DNA from: Fulvimarina sp040239565
GTDB lineage: Bacteria > Pseudomonadota > Alphaproteobacteria > Rhizobiales > Rhizobiaceae
Assembly (NCBI RefSeq): GCF_040239565.1
Contig: NZ_JBEHWS010000001.1
Location: forward strand, 310,001-374,000
Direction of reading: 5' to 3'
DNA: 64,000 bases
The position numbers were made by a program, and so were the translations under genes. Positions 17,325 to 25,610 of the stretch are shown here, one piece after another. Numbering within the stretch: position 1 is the first letter of the stretch; the number at the start of each line of letters is the position of its first letter. The notes beneath the pieces were generated by a model that saw nothing but the letters and a program-made list of their open reading frames with translations, was not told where the DNA came from and ran no database searches.

Positions 17325-17924
17325 ATGCCCTACGACCTGAAGATCCCCATGGCTGGCCGCGGGCAGGCGATCGGCCTTTACGGCGGCTCGTTTAACCCGC
17401 CGCACGAGGGGCATCTTCTGGTCGCCGAGCGGGCAATCAAGCGGCTTTCGCTGGATGCCGTCTGGTGGCTGGTCACGCCCGGCAATCCGCTGAAGGATCA
17501 TGGCGAGCTCGAGCCGCTCGCCGCTCGTCTCGATGCCGTGCGCAATCTCGCGCTCGGGCCTCGCCACCGGGCGACCGCCTTCGAGGCGGCCTATCATGTG
17601 CGCTATACGGCCGACACGATCCGCATAGCCCGTGAGCGCGCGCCGCATATCAACTTCGTCTGGATCATGGGCGCCGACAGCCTGACGAGCTTTCACCGCT
17701 GGCAGGACTGGCAGACGATAGCAGAGACGGTTCCAATCGCCGTCATCGACCGTCCGGGCGACACGCTCTCCACGCTCTCCTCCAAATTCGCGATCCGCTA
17801 CGAACGCTTCCGCGTGCCCGAGCACGAAGCCGGCACACTCGCCTTCCGTCCAGCACCGGCCTGGACGTTCCTGCACGGGACGCGAACCGCGATGTCATCC
17901 ACGGCACTGCGGGGCAAGGTCTGA
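17325..17924 (+). CDS. nadD: Nicotinate-nucleotide adenylyltransferase
   Basis: This about 199-aa enzyme adenylates nicotinate mononucleotide to deamido-NAD, completing the pathway fed by nadABC upstream. The nucleotidyltransferase motif GGSFNPPHEGHL (near residue 17) and the C-terminal SSTALR are intact, and FVWIMGADSLTSFHRWQDW is the family's central motif. The start is uncertain: TTG 17304, ATG 17325 and ATG 17349 are in frame. In related genomes rsfS and rlmH usually follow nadD; here the converging tilS gene follows at once. Confidence 0.94.
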   Translation: MPYDLKIPMAGRGQAIGLYGGSFNPPHEGHLLVAERAIKRLSLDAVWWLVTPGNPLKDHGELEPLAARLDAVRNLALGPRHRATAFEAAYHVRYTADTIRIARERAPHINFVWIMGADSLTSFHRWQDWQTIAETVPIAVIDRPGDTLSTLSSKFAIRYERFRVPEHEAGTLAFRPAPAWTFLHGTRTAMSSTALRGKV

Positions 17925-17967
17925 CGCCCAGCTCGCCTATTTGAAATCGAGACTTGCCGGCGCGCAG

Positions 17968-19350
17968 TCAGACGGTCCGATTGGCCGTCTCGTTATCCAT
18001 CGGAAGGTCGGCGAGGCACCGCCATCGGACCCGGCACCGGACGTGCCCGAACGGCCTTGTATCCATTCCGCGCCTTTGCTCCCGGTCCGCGACTTCGGCA
18101 GTCGTTGCGAGAACCGCGCCATCCGCCGCCACAAGGGCAGGCATCGTGCGATGCCGGGAATTGCCCCGGCCTGTGGAGCCATACGATGCAAGAACTGCGT
18201 TTCGCGCCGCCGCCAGCTTCTTTTCGTCCTCCGACAATTCAATATCGAAGCGCTCGTCGAAGACGAGGCGAGGGGGCAGCCAGGCTTCGGCGATCACCGG
18301 CGGACCGGCCCGTCCGAATTCGCGCTGAAAGAGGATTGTCGCTCCGTCCGAGCGGACCAGCGTACCGCCGAGCGTAGTGGCGAGTGCTGAATTCTCCTGG
18401 TTGAGCCTCTCTGCCAGCCGCCCGATCGCGGCGCGCTCCGCCGGGTGCGCGTTGCCTCCGATGGCGCGGACGATGCGCGCCAGCAGGTCCTCCCCAAGAT
18501 CGTTCGGCAGGTTTCGGAACCCCGGCTCAGCCAGGGCCACGCTGCCCGCTTCGTCGTCGAAGACAAGCTGATCCTGCTCCATCATGACCGTGATTTTACG
18601 GGCCAGCTCCTGCTCGCCGCGGCTCCTGCGACCCTCTGCCTCGCGCTGGATCGCGACGATCTCCGCAATCCGCTCCTCCGACATTGCTGCGATGTCCTGA
18701 CGATGCCGCACGCGCGCGAAGCGACGGTCCTCGTTCGAGGGATCGGCGACCGCCGCGATGCCGGCCTCGACGAGAACTTTCCGCAGGCGGTCTGGTGTTT
18801 CCTCAAGAAAAGGTCGGACGAGCGCCAGACCGGGTTCCAGATCACGGCATCCCCGCATTCCGGCAAACCGGCTCTGCCGATGGCCCCGCTCCATCGCATG
18901 AAGCACGGTCTCGATCTGGTCGTTCAAATGATGCGCGGTCAGAATGGCGGTCGCACCGATGCGATAAGCCTCATCGGCCAACAACCGGTACCGTGCCGTG
19001 CGCGCGGCCGCCTGAAGATTGCTGGCTCTGTTCCAGCCTGCCCAGACCAGGACTTCATGCGGTATGTCGAAGCGTTTGCAGACCTCGGCGACATAGACCG
19101 CTTCCTCGCGTGCCTCGGGCCGCAAACCGTGATCGACTGTCGCCGCATGGATCGCAAAACCGGAGCGCGACAACCGACTCGCCAAGAGAAGAAGCGCGAG
19201 AGAATCCGGCCCGCCCGAGACGGCGACAAGAAGCCGAGTGGGCGCCTTTTTTTGACCCGCCAGCTGGCATTGAAACCGCAGCAGATCTTCAAGATCGCCC
19301 GGCGACAGCGGTTCCGTGCCGGGCAGCGCTTCCGGATGATAGAGTTTCAA
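17968..19350 (-). CDS. tilS: tRNA(Ile)-lysidine synthetase
   Basis: This about 460-aa enzyme adds lysine to C34 of the tRNA-Ile that reads AUA. The PP-loop SGGPDSLALLLLAS is near residue 45, followed by ATVDHGLRPEAREEA and TAHHLNDQIETVLHAMERG (metal/ATP region). The C-terminal about 250 residues form the less conserved TilS domains. The frame opens with a TTG at 19350 and I see no ATG closer to the PP-loop, so the first residues are uncertain. It follows cpoB by 13 bp on the same strand. Confidence 0.93.
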   Translation of the reverse strand: MKLYHPEALPGTEPLSPGDLEDLLRFQCQLAGQKKAPTRLLVAVSGGPDSLALLLLASRLSRSGFAIHAATVDHGLRPEAREEAVYVAEVCKRFDIPHEVLVWAGWNRASNLQAAARTARYRLLADEAYRIGATAILTAHHLNDQIETVLHAMERGHRQSRFAGMRGCRDLEPGLALVRPFLEETPDRLRKVLVEAGIAAVADPSNEDRRFARVRHRQDIAAMSEERIAEIVAIQREAEGRRSRGEQELARKITVMMEQDQLVFDDEAGSVALAEPGFRNLPNDLGEDLLARIVRAIGGNAHPAERAAIGRLAERLNQENSALATTLGGTLVRSDGATILFQREFGRAGPPVIAEAWLPPRLVFDERFDIELSEDEKKLAAARNAVLASYGSTGRGNSRHRTMPALVAADGAVLATTAEVADREQRRGMDTRPFGHVRCRVRWRCLADLPMDNETANRTV

Positions 19351-19363
19351 CGACCGGGAGCGG

Positions 19364-20284
19364 TCAGCACTGTGCGTTTTTCTGCTCTTCGCCGAGCTTG
19401 CGGCGCACGGAATCGCTCATCTGCGGATAACGATCGCCGACTTCGCGATAGGTGATGCACGCTGTTTCGTCATTACCGAGGGCGGCCAGCGACATGCCGA
19501 GCTTCAGCATCATATCCGGCGCCTTGTCGGCTTCCGGATTGTCTTTTTGTCCATTCAGGAAGACTTCGGCCGCGTCGGCATAGAGCTGCTGCTGATAGAG
19601 GCTTTCGCCCAGCCAGTATTGCGCGTCGGCGGCGTCGGGCGCATCCGGGTAGGTCTGCACATATTGCCGAAACGACTGCTCTGCGTTCGCATAGTCGCCG
19701 GCAAGAAGCTGATCATAGGCCTCGTTGTAGACCGTGCCGGCATCGCCCGAGGCTGCGGCGACAGGCTGGTTCGAGGTCGCAGGCGGCGTGTTGCCGCGGT
19801 CTCCCGATCCACCGGAATCGCCGATGATCCCGGCGATATCCTCATCCGAAAATCCGTCCGTCGGTGCGGCTGCGGTGTCCGATCCCGCGCCACCGTCAGC
19901 GCCGGTACTCGTCCCTGTATCAGTGCCGAGATCGCCGCGCTGATCGGGAAGACCGTCGCCGGAGCCCGCCGAGCCTGCGCCTTGCTCAAGGTCCTGAAAG
20001 CGGAACTCGTTGTTTTCCTGGGCGCGGCGCATGTCCTCCTGGGACTGCAACAGCTGGAAGGAAAGTTCCTCGACCCGTCCGTTCAGCCGGCGAACCTCGT
20101 CCTCCAGCCGCTGGATACGCGACAGGACATCGCCGGACTGCGCCAGTACGACCGGAGCATTGCCGGCCTGCGAGCGCTCAACGGCTTTGGGAGCGGCTGG
20201 CATCGTAAAGGCCGATGCCGCGGCAGGTGCTGTCAAAAACGCTGCCGAAGCGAGAACCGCAACGAGGCTCGGACGGCGAAACAT
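19364..20284 (-). CDS. cpoB: Tol-Pal-associated periplasmic protein CpoB (YbgF)
   Basis: This 306-aa periplasmic protein links Tol-Pal constriction to peptidoglycan synthesis. A signal peptide ends near Ala24. A coiled coil (about 50-95: LSRIQRLEDEVRRLNGRVEELSFQLLQSQEDMRRAQ) drives trimer formation, followed by a low-complexity Gly/Asp/Thr linker (about 100-170). The C-terminal TPR repeats (YNEAYDQLLAGDYANAEQSFRQYVQTYPDAP… and two more) complete the family layout. The start has an AAGGAG site. The gene normally follows pal directly; here pal is about 6 kb away. Confidence 0.93.
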   Translation of the reverse strand: MFRRPSLVAVLASAAFLTAPAAASAFTMPAAPKAVERSQAGNAPVVLAQSGDVLSRIQRLEDEVRRLNGRVEELSFQLLQSQEDMRRAQENNEFRFQDLEQGAGSAGSGDGLPDQRGDLGTDTGTSTGADGGAGSDTAAAPTDGFSDEDIAGIIGDSGGSGDRGNTPPATSNQPVAAASGDAGTVYNEAYDQLLAGDYANAEQSFRQYVQTYPDAPDAADAQYWLGESLYQQQLYADAAEVFLNGQKDNPEADKAPDMMLKLGMSLAALGNDETACITYREVGDRYPQMSDSVRRKLGEEQKNAQC

Positions 20285-20836
20285 GGGTGAACTCCTTCAG
20301 GTGAATGGCTTGTGGTCACCGGGTGAACGGGCGATTCTCAGCTTGTCCCGTTCATACTAGGTCGGACCTTTAGCAGTTCGACGGAATTCAAGCCAAATTC
20401 AGGCGAAAAGCGGCCGGTCTTCGGATGCCTCGCTATTCAGCGATCGTCGATCTTGCGGAATTCACGCTCTCCAAATGGAAAATGGGGTTGTTGAAACGCC
20501 AGCCTCCGTCCCACCGCCAGTCTGTCGGCCTTGTCCGAAAGTCAGTCGAAATTGAGTAAACTTGAATATTCGGCATGTTCTTTCTCGTATCGGCTTTGAA
20601 ATGTAGCGGAGAGTTTTCCAAAAATTGCTGATGCAGTCTGTGTAATAATTGCATACAGAAGCTCCGGCCAACAACTGCGCTCATACTACGAAACTGGCCC
20701 ATTAATTTTTGTCAGGTCGGAGGCAATGTCGAGGGGCTAATTATTATAGCGATTTCATCTCTCGTCTTCCTAAAAGAAAGAAATCATAAGCACTTTAGTG
20801 TTTTCATGCTCCGATCGCGCTGACTCCGGGATCATC
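20285..20836. other. 552-bp AT-rich intergenic region
   Basis: This stretch lies between divergent cpoB and the GGDEF-EAL gene and is clearly more AT-rich than its surroundings from about 20540 onward. It should hold both promoters. A minus-strand open frame at 20433-20702 has no ribosome site or family features and is not called. I see no repeat or RNA gene. Confidence 0.4.
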
Positions 20837-22393
20837 ATGAAGATTTTTCAGAATGCGGCCTCACGAGAGATTTTGATTCTGTCCGTCTTTGGACTGGTGA
20901 TCTGGGGGCTTGCCCACAACTACGACGCATTTGATTTCCTGGCTCAGTTTCTTGAGAAGCACGAGCGCTGGGAACTCGACGAGATCATCTTTGCTATCCT
21001 GTCGGCAGGTCTCATGGGTTTCGTCTATGCTTGGCGCCGCCTGAGAGAACTCCGAAAGGAAACAAGGCAGCGTAATGCGGCGGAGCTCGAGGCGGCATGG
21101 TTTGCCTATCACGACCCACTGACACAGCTTCCAAACCGCCATTTCATCGACGCGCGCCTCGCCGACGGGAACTGGGGTATCGCGGAGGTCGGGTCGGTCA
21201 TTGCCGTCGATCTCGACGGCTTCAAGAAGGTCAACGATCTCGTGGGCCACCATGGCGGCGACGAATTGCTCGTCGTCGTCAGCCAGCGCTTGCGGAGCGC
21301 GTGTCCGACAGAGGTCATTATTCGGCTCGGCGGCGATGAATTCCTGCTGCTCACATCGGCTATCGGTGAGGACGCGAACGGTCTCTGCGATCAGATCATA
21401 GAGATCCTCGCCGCGCCGATCGTGATCTGCGGTATCCAGGTCGATGTGGGTGCCTCAATCGGGTTTGCACCCTATTGCAAGGTCCGTGGTTTCGAGGAGG
21501 CGATGCAGCAGGCCGATATGGCGATGTATGCCGCCAAGCGTCGGGGCCGTAACACAGTCTGCGCTTTCGAACCCAGCCTTCAGGATGCGCAGGTCGAGCG
21601 TGTCGAAATCGAGCGCGCGCTCCGCCATGCGATCGACGAGCATCAGATTCGCCTCCACTACCAGCCGCTGATCGACCTGGGAACGCAGCAGGTCCGGGGC
21701 TTCGAAGCACTGGCCCGGTGGACTCTCGAAGACCGCACGTCGATTCCGCCCTCGAAGTTCATCACAATCGCCGAAGAGGCGGGGTTGATCACCCGTCTTT
21801 CCGAGCAATTGCTGAGACAGGCATGCCTCGACGCCCTTACTTGGCCAAGCGATTTCTACGTCGCCTTCAACCTCTCTCCGATGCAACTTGCCGACCACCT
21901 TCTCGGTCTGCGGATCATTCGCATCCTGTCGGAGACGGGCCTGCCGCCCCATCGTCTTGAGGTGGAAATCACGGAAAGCGCGTTGATCCAGAATCTTCAG
22001 ACCGCGAGGACGATTATCGATGAGCTTCGGACGGCCGGTATGACTGTCGCCATAGATGACTTCGGTACTGGCTTCTCCAGCCTTTCGCAGCTCGCCAATA
22101 TCCCGTTCGACAGGATCAAGATCGACCGCAGCTTCATCGGTTCCTTCGAAGCCAACGCCAAACAGGCGAAGATCATGCGGTCGATCGTCGAACTCGGCCA
22201 GGGGCTGAACGTGCAGACGACGGCGGAGGGGATAGAACTCAAGAGTCAGTATGAACACCTGAGCCAGATCGGCTGCGTGCACGGGCAGGGTTACCTCTTC
22301 AGCAAGCCCCTACCAGCCGACCGTGTACCCGCTTTTCTTAAAGAGGCCGGTCAGCACAACGGATCTGCGAGACAACGCCAGATCGCCGGATAG
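20837..22393 (+). CDS. GGDEF-EAL cyclic-di-GMP turnover protein, membrane-anchored
   Basis: This about 518-aa protein has two N-terminal membrane helices (about 9-26 and 45-65), then a GGDEF domain (about 80-245) and an EAL domain (about 255-505). The GGDEF core reads RLGGDEFLL with upstream DLDGFKKVNDLVGHHGGDELL, so diguanylate cyclase activity is possible. The EAL domain keeps FEALARW, NLSPMQL, EITESAL, DDFGTGFSS, IKIDRSFI and the final HGQGYLFSKPL, so phosphodiesterase activity is also possible. ATG 20837 is preferred over 20798 because a GGGA precedes it. It sits inside the segment that splits tol-pal. Confidence 0.92.
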   Translation: MKIFQNAASREILILSVFGLVIWGLAHNYDAFDFLAQFLEKHERWELDEIIFAILSAGLMGFVYAWRRLRELRKETRQRNAAELEAAWFAYHDPLTQLPNRHFIDARLADGNWGIAEVGSVIAVDLDGFKKVNDLVGHHGGDELLVVVSQRLRSACPTEVIIRLGGDEFLLLTSAIGEDANGLCDQIIEILAAPIVICGIQVDVGASIGFAPYCKVRGFEEAMQQADMAMYAAKRRGRNTVCAFEPSLQDAQVERVEIERALRHAIDEHQIRLHYQPLIDLGTQQVRGFEALARWTLEDRTSIPPSKFITIAEEAGLITRLSEQLLRQACLDALTWPSDFYVAFNLSPMQLADHLLGLRIIRILSETGLPPHRLEVEITESALIQNLQTARTIIDELRTAGMTVAIDDFGTGFSSLSQLANIPFDRIKIDRSFIGSFEANAKQAKIMRSIVELGQGLNVQTTAEGIELKSQYEHLSQIGCVHGQGYLFSKPLPADRVPAFLKEAGQHNGSARQRQIAG

Positions 22394-22643
22394 GCGATCT
22401 CGGAAACTGTCAAAACATAGTCGCCACGATGACGCGACCTGACTGCGGATGATCCGCGGAAGCGCTTGCTGAACGGCGCAGGTTTGCCGCTGTTGACACC
22501 CGCGGCAGCCGTGCGCATCGGCGCGCGATTTTCAGGTTGACGATAAAAGCAAAGTATCCCCGACGAGTTGAAACTTTGCCGGATTCGGATCGTACGGTGT
22601 TGGCCATAAAAGGTGTTAAATCCTTGACTTGGAAGGCGAACCC

Positions 22644-22784
22644 ATGCGTTCCCCGGCCAATGACAATCGCACGTTCTTCTCCAGATCGATTGCCGTCTTC
22701 GTTGCTCTCGCCTGGAGGGCGATCACTATTCAGCTCGCCGTCTTCTGGTCGTTCGTCGGCATGTGGATCTACGATTTGTTCTGA
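22644..22784 (+). CDS. Possible 46-aa single-helix membrane protein
   Basis: A short frame, MRSPANDNRTFFSRSIAVF…, has a polar start and one hydrophobic stretch (about 15-45) ending WSFVGMWIYDLF. It has a very good ribosome site (GGAAGG, 7 bases before the ATG). It lies alone between the GGDEF-EAL gene and the converging DUF2007-like gene. No family is recognised; the call rests on the ribosome site and the helix. Confidence 0.4.
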   Translation: MRSPANDNRTFFSRSIAVFVALAWRAITIQLAVFWSFVGMWIYDLF

Positions 22785-22846
22785 AATGAGGACGCGATTT
22801 CAGCACAAGCTCGCCCGTTGATTGCCGGACGCATTCTCCCGGCGCT

Positions 22847-23413
22847 TCAGAGAAACAAAAAGCGCAAGACAAAGACGACCGCGATCGGCACGGTCAGCAA
22901 TGTCCACCATTGCCTGTGAAGGCGGATCGCCTCCAGAACGAGAAGGCTGTGGATGATCGGCATGAGATTGAAGGGGCCGAAAAGCTCGCCCTCAAATCCG
23001 CCGAGCGTTTCGATGGCAACGACCAGCGTCATCGCTGCGGCTAGCCCCACAACCCCGATCGCCGCCTTGTTCCCGTCATATGCCGGCACCGGCTCGACCG
23101 CATCCGGAGCAACGCCCACGTCCTCCATGATCGTTTTGGCCGTCTCGTAATCGCTTGCCCGCACCATGACCGCGATTCCGCCAAGCTGGATCTGTTGCCG
23201 CATCGCAAGGGCGCCGGCCTGCTTGGAGACGTGAACGAAGAGGCCATAGGCTTCGAGCCGGGACGCGAGCACCAAGGCGTCGCTGCCATGCTCAAAAATC
23301 TCGAGATTCACCAGGCGATCGCCCGAGGGTTTCGCTCCCATTCCGCCTTCTTCTTCCAACTCTGCGGCCCGAATTTTCCGCCGGACGAACCACGCGAGCC
23401 TATCGCTCGGCAT
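22847..23413 (-). CDS. DUF2007-like membrane protein
   Basis: This 188-aa protein has an N-terminal soluble part (about 33-98: VNLEIFEHGSDALVLASRLEAYGLFVHVSKQ… and IAVMVRASDYETAKTIMEDVG) resembling the DUF2007 'putative signal transducing' ferredoxin-like fold. Two or three membrane helices follow (about 115-188). Function is unknown. The next minus-strand gene upstream starts 366 bp away and ends 33 bp from this start, so the two small membrane-protein genes may form one transcript. Confidence 0.65.
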   Translation of the reverse strand: MPSDRLAWFVRRKIRAAELEEEGGMGAKPSGDRLVNLEIFEHGSDALVLASRLEAYGLFVHVSKQAGALAMRQQIQLGGIAVMVRASDYETAKTIMEDVGVAPDAVEPVPAYDGNKAAIGVVGLAAAMTLVVAIETLGGFEGELFGPFNLMPIIHSLLVLEAIRLHRQWWTLLTVPIAVVFVLRFLFL

Positions 23414-23446
23414 TTGGAGCGGTGGTTTGTGCCATCGTGCATCCCC

Positions 23447-23779
23447 TCAAATATCGAGAAGGGACGGGACGAAATAGAGGATTGTAACCGCAGCGACCGC
23501 GACCAAAAGGACACTGCCGATCACCACCAGTGAAAGCTGGCGGGTCGTCAAACCGATACCCCACCGACCGCCAATGAGCCCGACGGCTATCAGATAGACA
23601 AGGGAGGAGACGAGAGGCTGCTGAATATCCGCCAGCTCTCCGGCAACCAGCTGCACGATCGAGGCAAGTCCGGCGGCGAGCGCGCCTTTCCACACCGGCG
23701 CGCCTGAAAGCCGCGCGCCAAGCGCGGCGCCGGCAGTTCCGCCAACCAGGCTCACAGCCAGGATCGCATACTCATTCAT
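23447..23779 (-). CDS. Hypothetical multi-helix membrane protein
   Basis: This 110-aa protein, MNEYAILAVSLVGGTAGAALG…, consists almost entirely of hydrophobic segments (about 4-24, 30-50, 57-72 and 82-105), giving three or four membrane helices. The frame extends to 23842, but the ATG at 23779 begins right at the first helix. The ribosome site is weak. No family is recognised. It is followed on the same strand by the DUF2007-like gene. Confidence 0.5.
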   Translation of the reverse strand: MNEYAILAVSLVGGTAGAALGARLSGAPVWKGALAAGLASIVQLVAGELADIQQPLVSSLVYLIAVGLIGGRWGIGLTTRQLSLVVIGSVLLVAVAAVTILYFVPSLLDI

Positions 23780-23951
23780 TCGAAAATCGTTTGTCGGAGA
23801 GGGGTGGCGAGCTGATCGGCACACTGCCTTCACGGTCGGCACGATGCGATATTTTGGTCGCGAAATTCAACCTCAGAGATGCCAAAAATTGCCAGCGGAC
23901 GAAGTGCCAAATCCATCCACTGCGCCATCGACATCTGCCGAAATCCCTCGT

Positions 23952-24986
23952 TCACTGGCCGCAGGCAGCTGTGCAGCATGCGTTTTGGAGCGGCCCCTCA
24001 CTGACGGCGCGCCGACATCGGACAGCCCCCTTGCAGGTTCGCAGACATGTCCGCGAAACATACGGCCCGGCCTCTGGCATCCGTTGCAACCCGTCGCGAG
24101 CCTGCGTGTTCTCGGGCAGCTTCACTTCAGCGGCGAGACCGAGTGCGATCAGCGCCTGGATGAAGGTCCATCCGAGATCGATCTGGCCGTCTTCCAGGCC
24201 AAGGCGCGCCGATTGCGGGAAGGCGTGGTGGTTGCCATGAAAGGCTTCGCCGAAGGTGACCAGCCCGAAAGAAGGCAGGTCGTAGCCCTGAACCGCGACG
24301 TCGTCGACACTCCAGCCCTGGTGGCCGCGGCGATGGGCGAAATGGCCGATCAGCCAGTGGCCGGTCAGCGAGACCGAAACGCGGACCGCAATCCCCCATA
24401 CCAGCCAGCTCCAGCCGCCGATGGCGAAGAACAGGACGGCCCAGGGCAATTGCTGCGCCATCCAGGTCCGTTCGAGGAACCGATAGAACCGGTCGTCATG
24501 CACGGGTTTTTCGATGACGAAGGTGGGCGGATGGCGCAGGCTGACCGCGCAATGCATCTGCCACCACGCATCGACGAAGAACGAGCGACGATGCGCATGC
24601 AGCGGGTGGCAGTCGCGTTGACGCTGTGCCCAGTCGCGGATGTCATGCGCATGGATCATGCCGAACGGCCCGGCCATGCCGACGAGCGTACCGAGATAGA
24701 CGAGGATGTATTCCACCGTCTTGCTGGTCTTAAACGAGCGATGAATGAGGAGGCGGTGCATTCCGACGGAATGGCCGGCGCAGATGGTGATCGCCGTCGT
24801 GACGACGAAGAGGATGAACGCGTCCCAGCTGAAGGTGAGGGGGCCGAGAACCAGCGCGCCCAGCGTCATGAGACCGGTCCAGATGGATTTTGTCGGCACC
24901 CAGATCACATCGCCATCAGTGGCACTGCTCTTCGGGCCTGCGATCATGCGTTCGGTTGAAAGGGTTTGCGTCGTGACCGCGGTCAT
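23952..24986 (-). CDS. Membrane fatty-acid (acyl) desaturase
   Basis: This 344-aa di-iron membrane enzyme should insert a double bond into an acyl chain. The His boxes are visible: HRLLIHRSF (about 78-86), HAHDIRDWAQRQRDCHPLHAH (about 112-132) and HGNHHAFPQSA (about 251-261), with hydrophobic segments between. The start is ATG 24986, which has a GGAGG site 5 bases upstream. The last about 45 residues (after EVKLPENTQARDGLQ) are Cys/Arg-rich and unlike the family end, so the native stop may have been lost. It diverges from an ArsR-family gene across operator-like repeats. Confidence 0.85.
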   Translation of the reverse strand: MTAVTTQTLSTERMIAGPKSSATDGDVIWVPTKSIWTGLMTLGALVLGPLTFSWDAFILFVVTTAITICAGHSVGMHRLLIHRSFKTSKTVEYILVYLGTLVGMAGPFGMIHAHDIRDWAQRQRDCHPLHAHRRSFFVDAWWQMHCAVSLRHPPTFVIEKPVHDDRFYRFLERTWMAQQLPWAVLFFAIGGWSWLVWGIAVRVSVSLTGHWLIGHFAHRRGHQGWSVDDVAVQGYDLPSFGLVTFGEAFHGNHHAFPQSARLGLEDGQIDLGWTFIQALIALGLAAEVKLPENTQARDGLQRMPEAGPYVSRTCLRTCKGAVRCRRAVSEGPLQNACCTAACGQ

Positions 24987-25041
24987 CGTCACCTCCAGGT
25001 GTCACATCGCTCCGCGCTTGCAAAATGGCTGGCCAGAGAGC

Positions 25042-25103
25042 ATTTAGGCCATAAGCTAAATATCTATTCGCCTAAATTAGATAATTAGGCAATAGTCTAA
25101 TTA
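25042..25103. promoter_or_regulatory. Paired TTAG-N8-CTAA operators between desaturase and arsR-type genes
   Basis: Two inverted repeats share one architecture: ATTTAG-N8-CTAAAT (25042-25061) and TAATTAG-N8-CTAATTA (25082-25103), with centres 41 bp apart, about four helical turns. A third, inward-facing GCCTAA…TTAGGC (25070-25090) lies between them. They fill the short AT-rich gap between the divergent desaturase and ArsR-type genes, so control of both promoters by the ArsR-type protein is likely. This is an inference from position and symmetry. Confidence 0.6.
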
Positions 25104-25118
25104 TGCATTGAGGTGGAC

Positions 25119-25505
25119 GTGGCAGAGCGGAACCCGGACGAGTTGATGGAAGAAGCGTTGAGTTCGAACGGCTCGTTCCAACGTGTCTTCGAAGCGCTGG
25201 CATCGGCCCCGCGCCGGCGCATTCTGGCCTATCTGGCCCATACGTCGATGACAGCGGGCGAGATCGCGGCGCGCTTCGACATATCGAAGCCCTCAATCTC
25301 TCAGCATCTAGGGGTGCTGGAGAATGCCGGCCTGATCGCCAAGAAGCGACAAGGCCAGTTCATTCATTATTCGATCGTGCCCAACAACCTTGCCAATACG
25401 CTGAACGGCTTCGTGCAGGACGTCTGCCCGGTGGCGCGCCCCCTCAAAAAGGAAAGCCGGCAGATTGCAAATACGAACGTCGATGGGCAGGAAGAAAACG
25501 GCTAG
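25119..25505 (+). CDS. ArsR-family transcriptional regulator
   Basis: This 128-aa winged-helix protein contains FQRVFEALASAPRRRILAYLAHTSMTAGEIAARFDISKPSISQHLGVLENAGLIAKKRQGQFIHYSI (about 18-85), the ArsR/SmtB fold with the recognition helix at PSISQHLGVL. No metal-binding cysteine pair is visible, so it resembles SdpR-like non-metal members. The GTG at 25119 is preferred (GAGG 5 bases upstream) over the GTG at 25113. It diverges from the desaturase gene, which is its likely target along with itself. Confidence 0.85.
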   Translation: MAERNPDELMEEALSSNGSFQRVFEALASAPRRRILAYLAHTSMTAGEIAARFDISKPSISQHLGVLENAGLIAKKRQGQFIHYSIVPNNLANTLNGFVQDVCPVARPLKKESRQIANTNVDGQEENG

Positions 25506-25610
25506 CATCAACTCGATCGCTCCGACGTCGGACATCTCCCAAAAGGGCCCCAAAGCGGACACCCGGTAAGAGCCTCTGCTCGTGGATTCGAAACCGCGGG
25601 ACACCATCGA

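Noticed and set aside
20433..20702. 89-aa minus-strand open frame upstream of the GGDEF-EAL gene
   Set aside because: It lies in an AT-rich intergenic area with no ribosome site and no recognisable sequence features.
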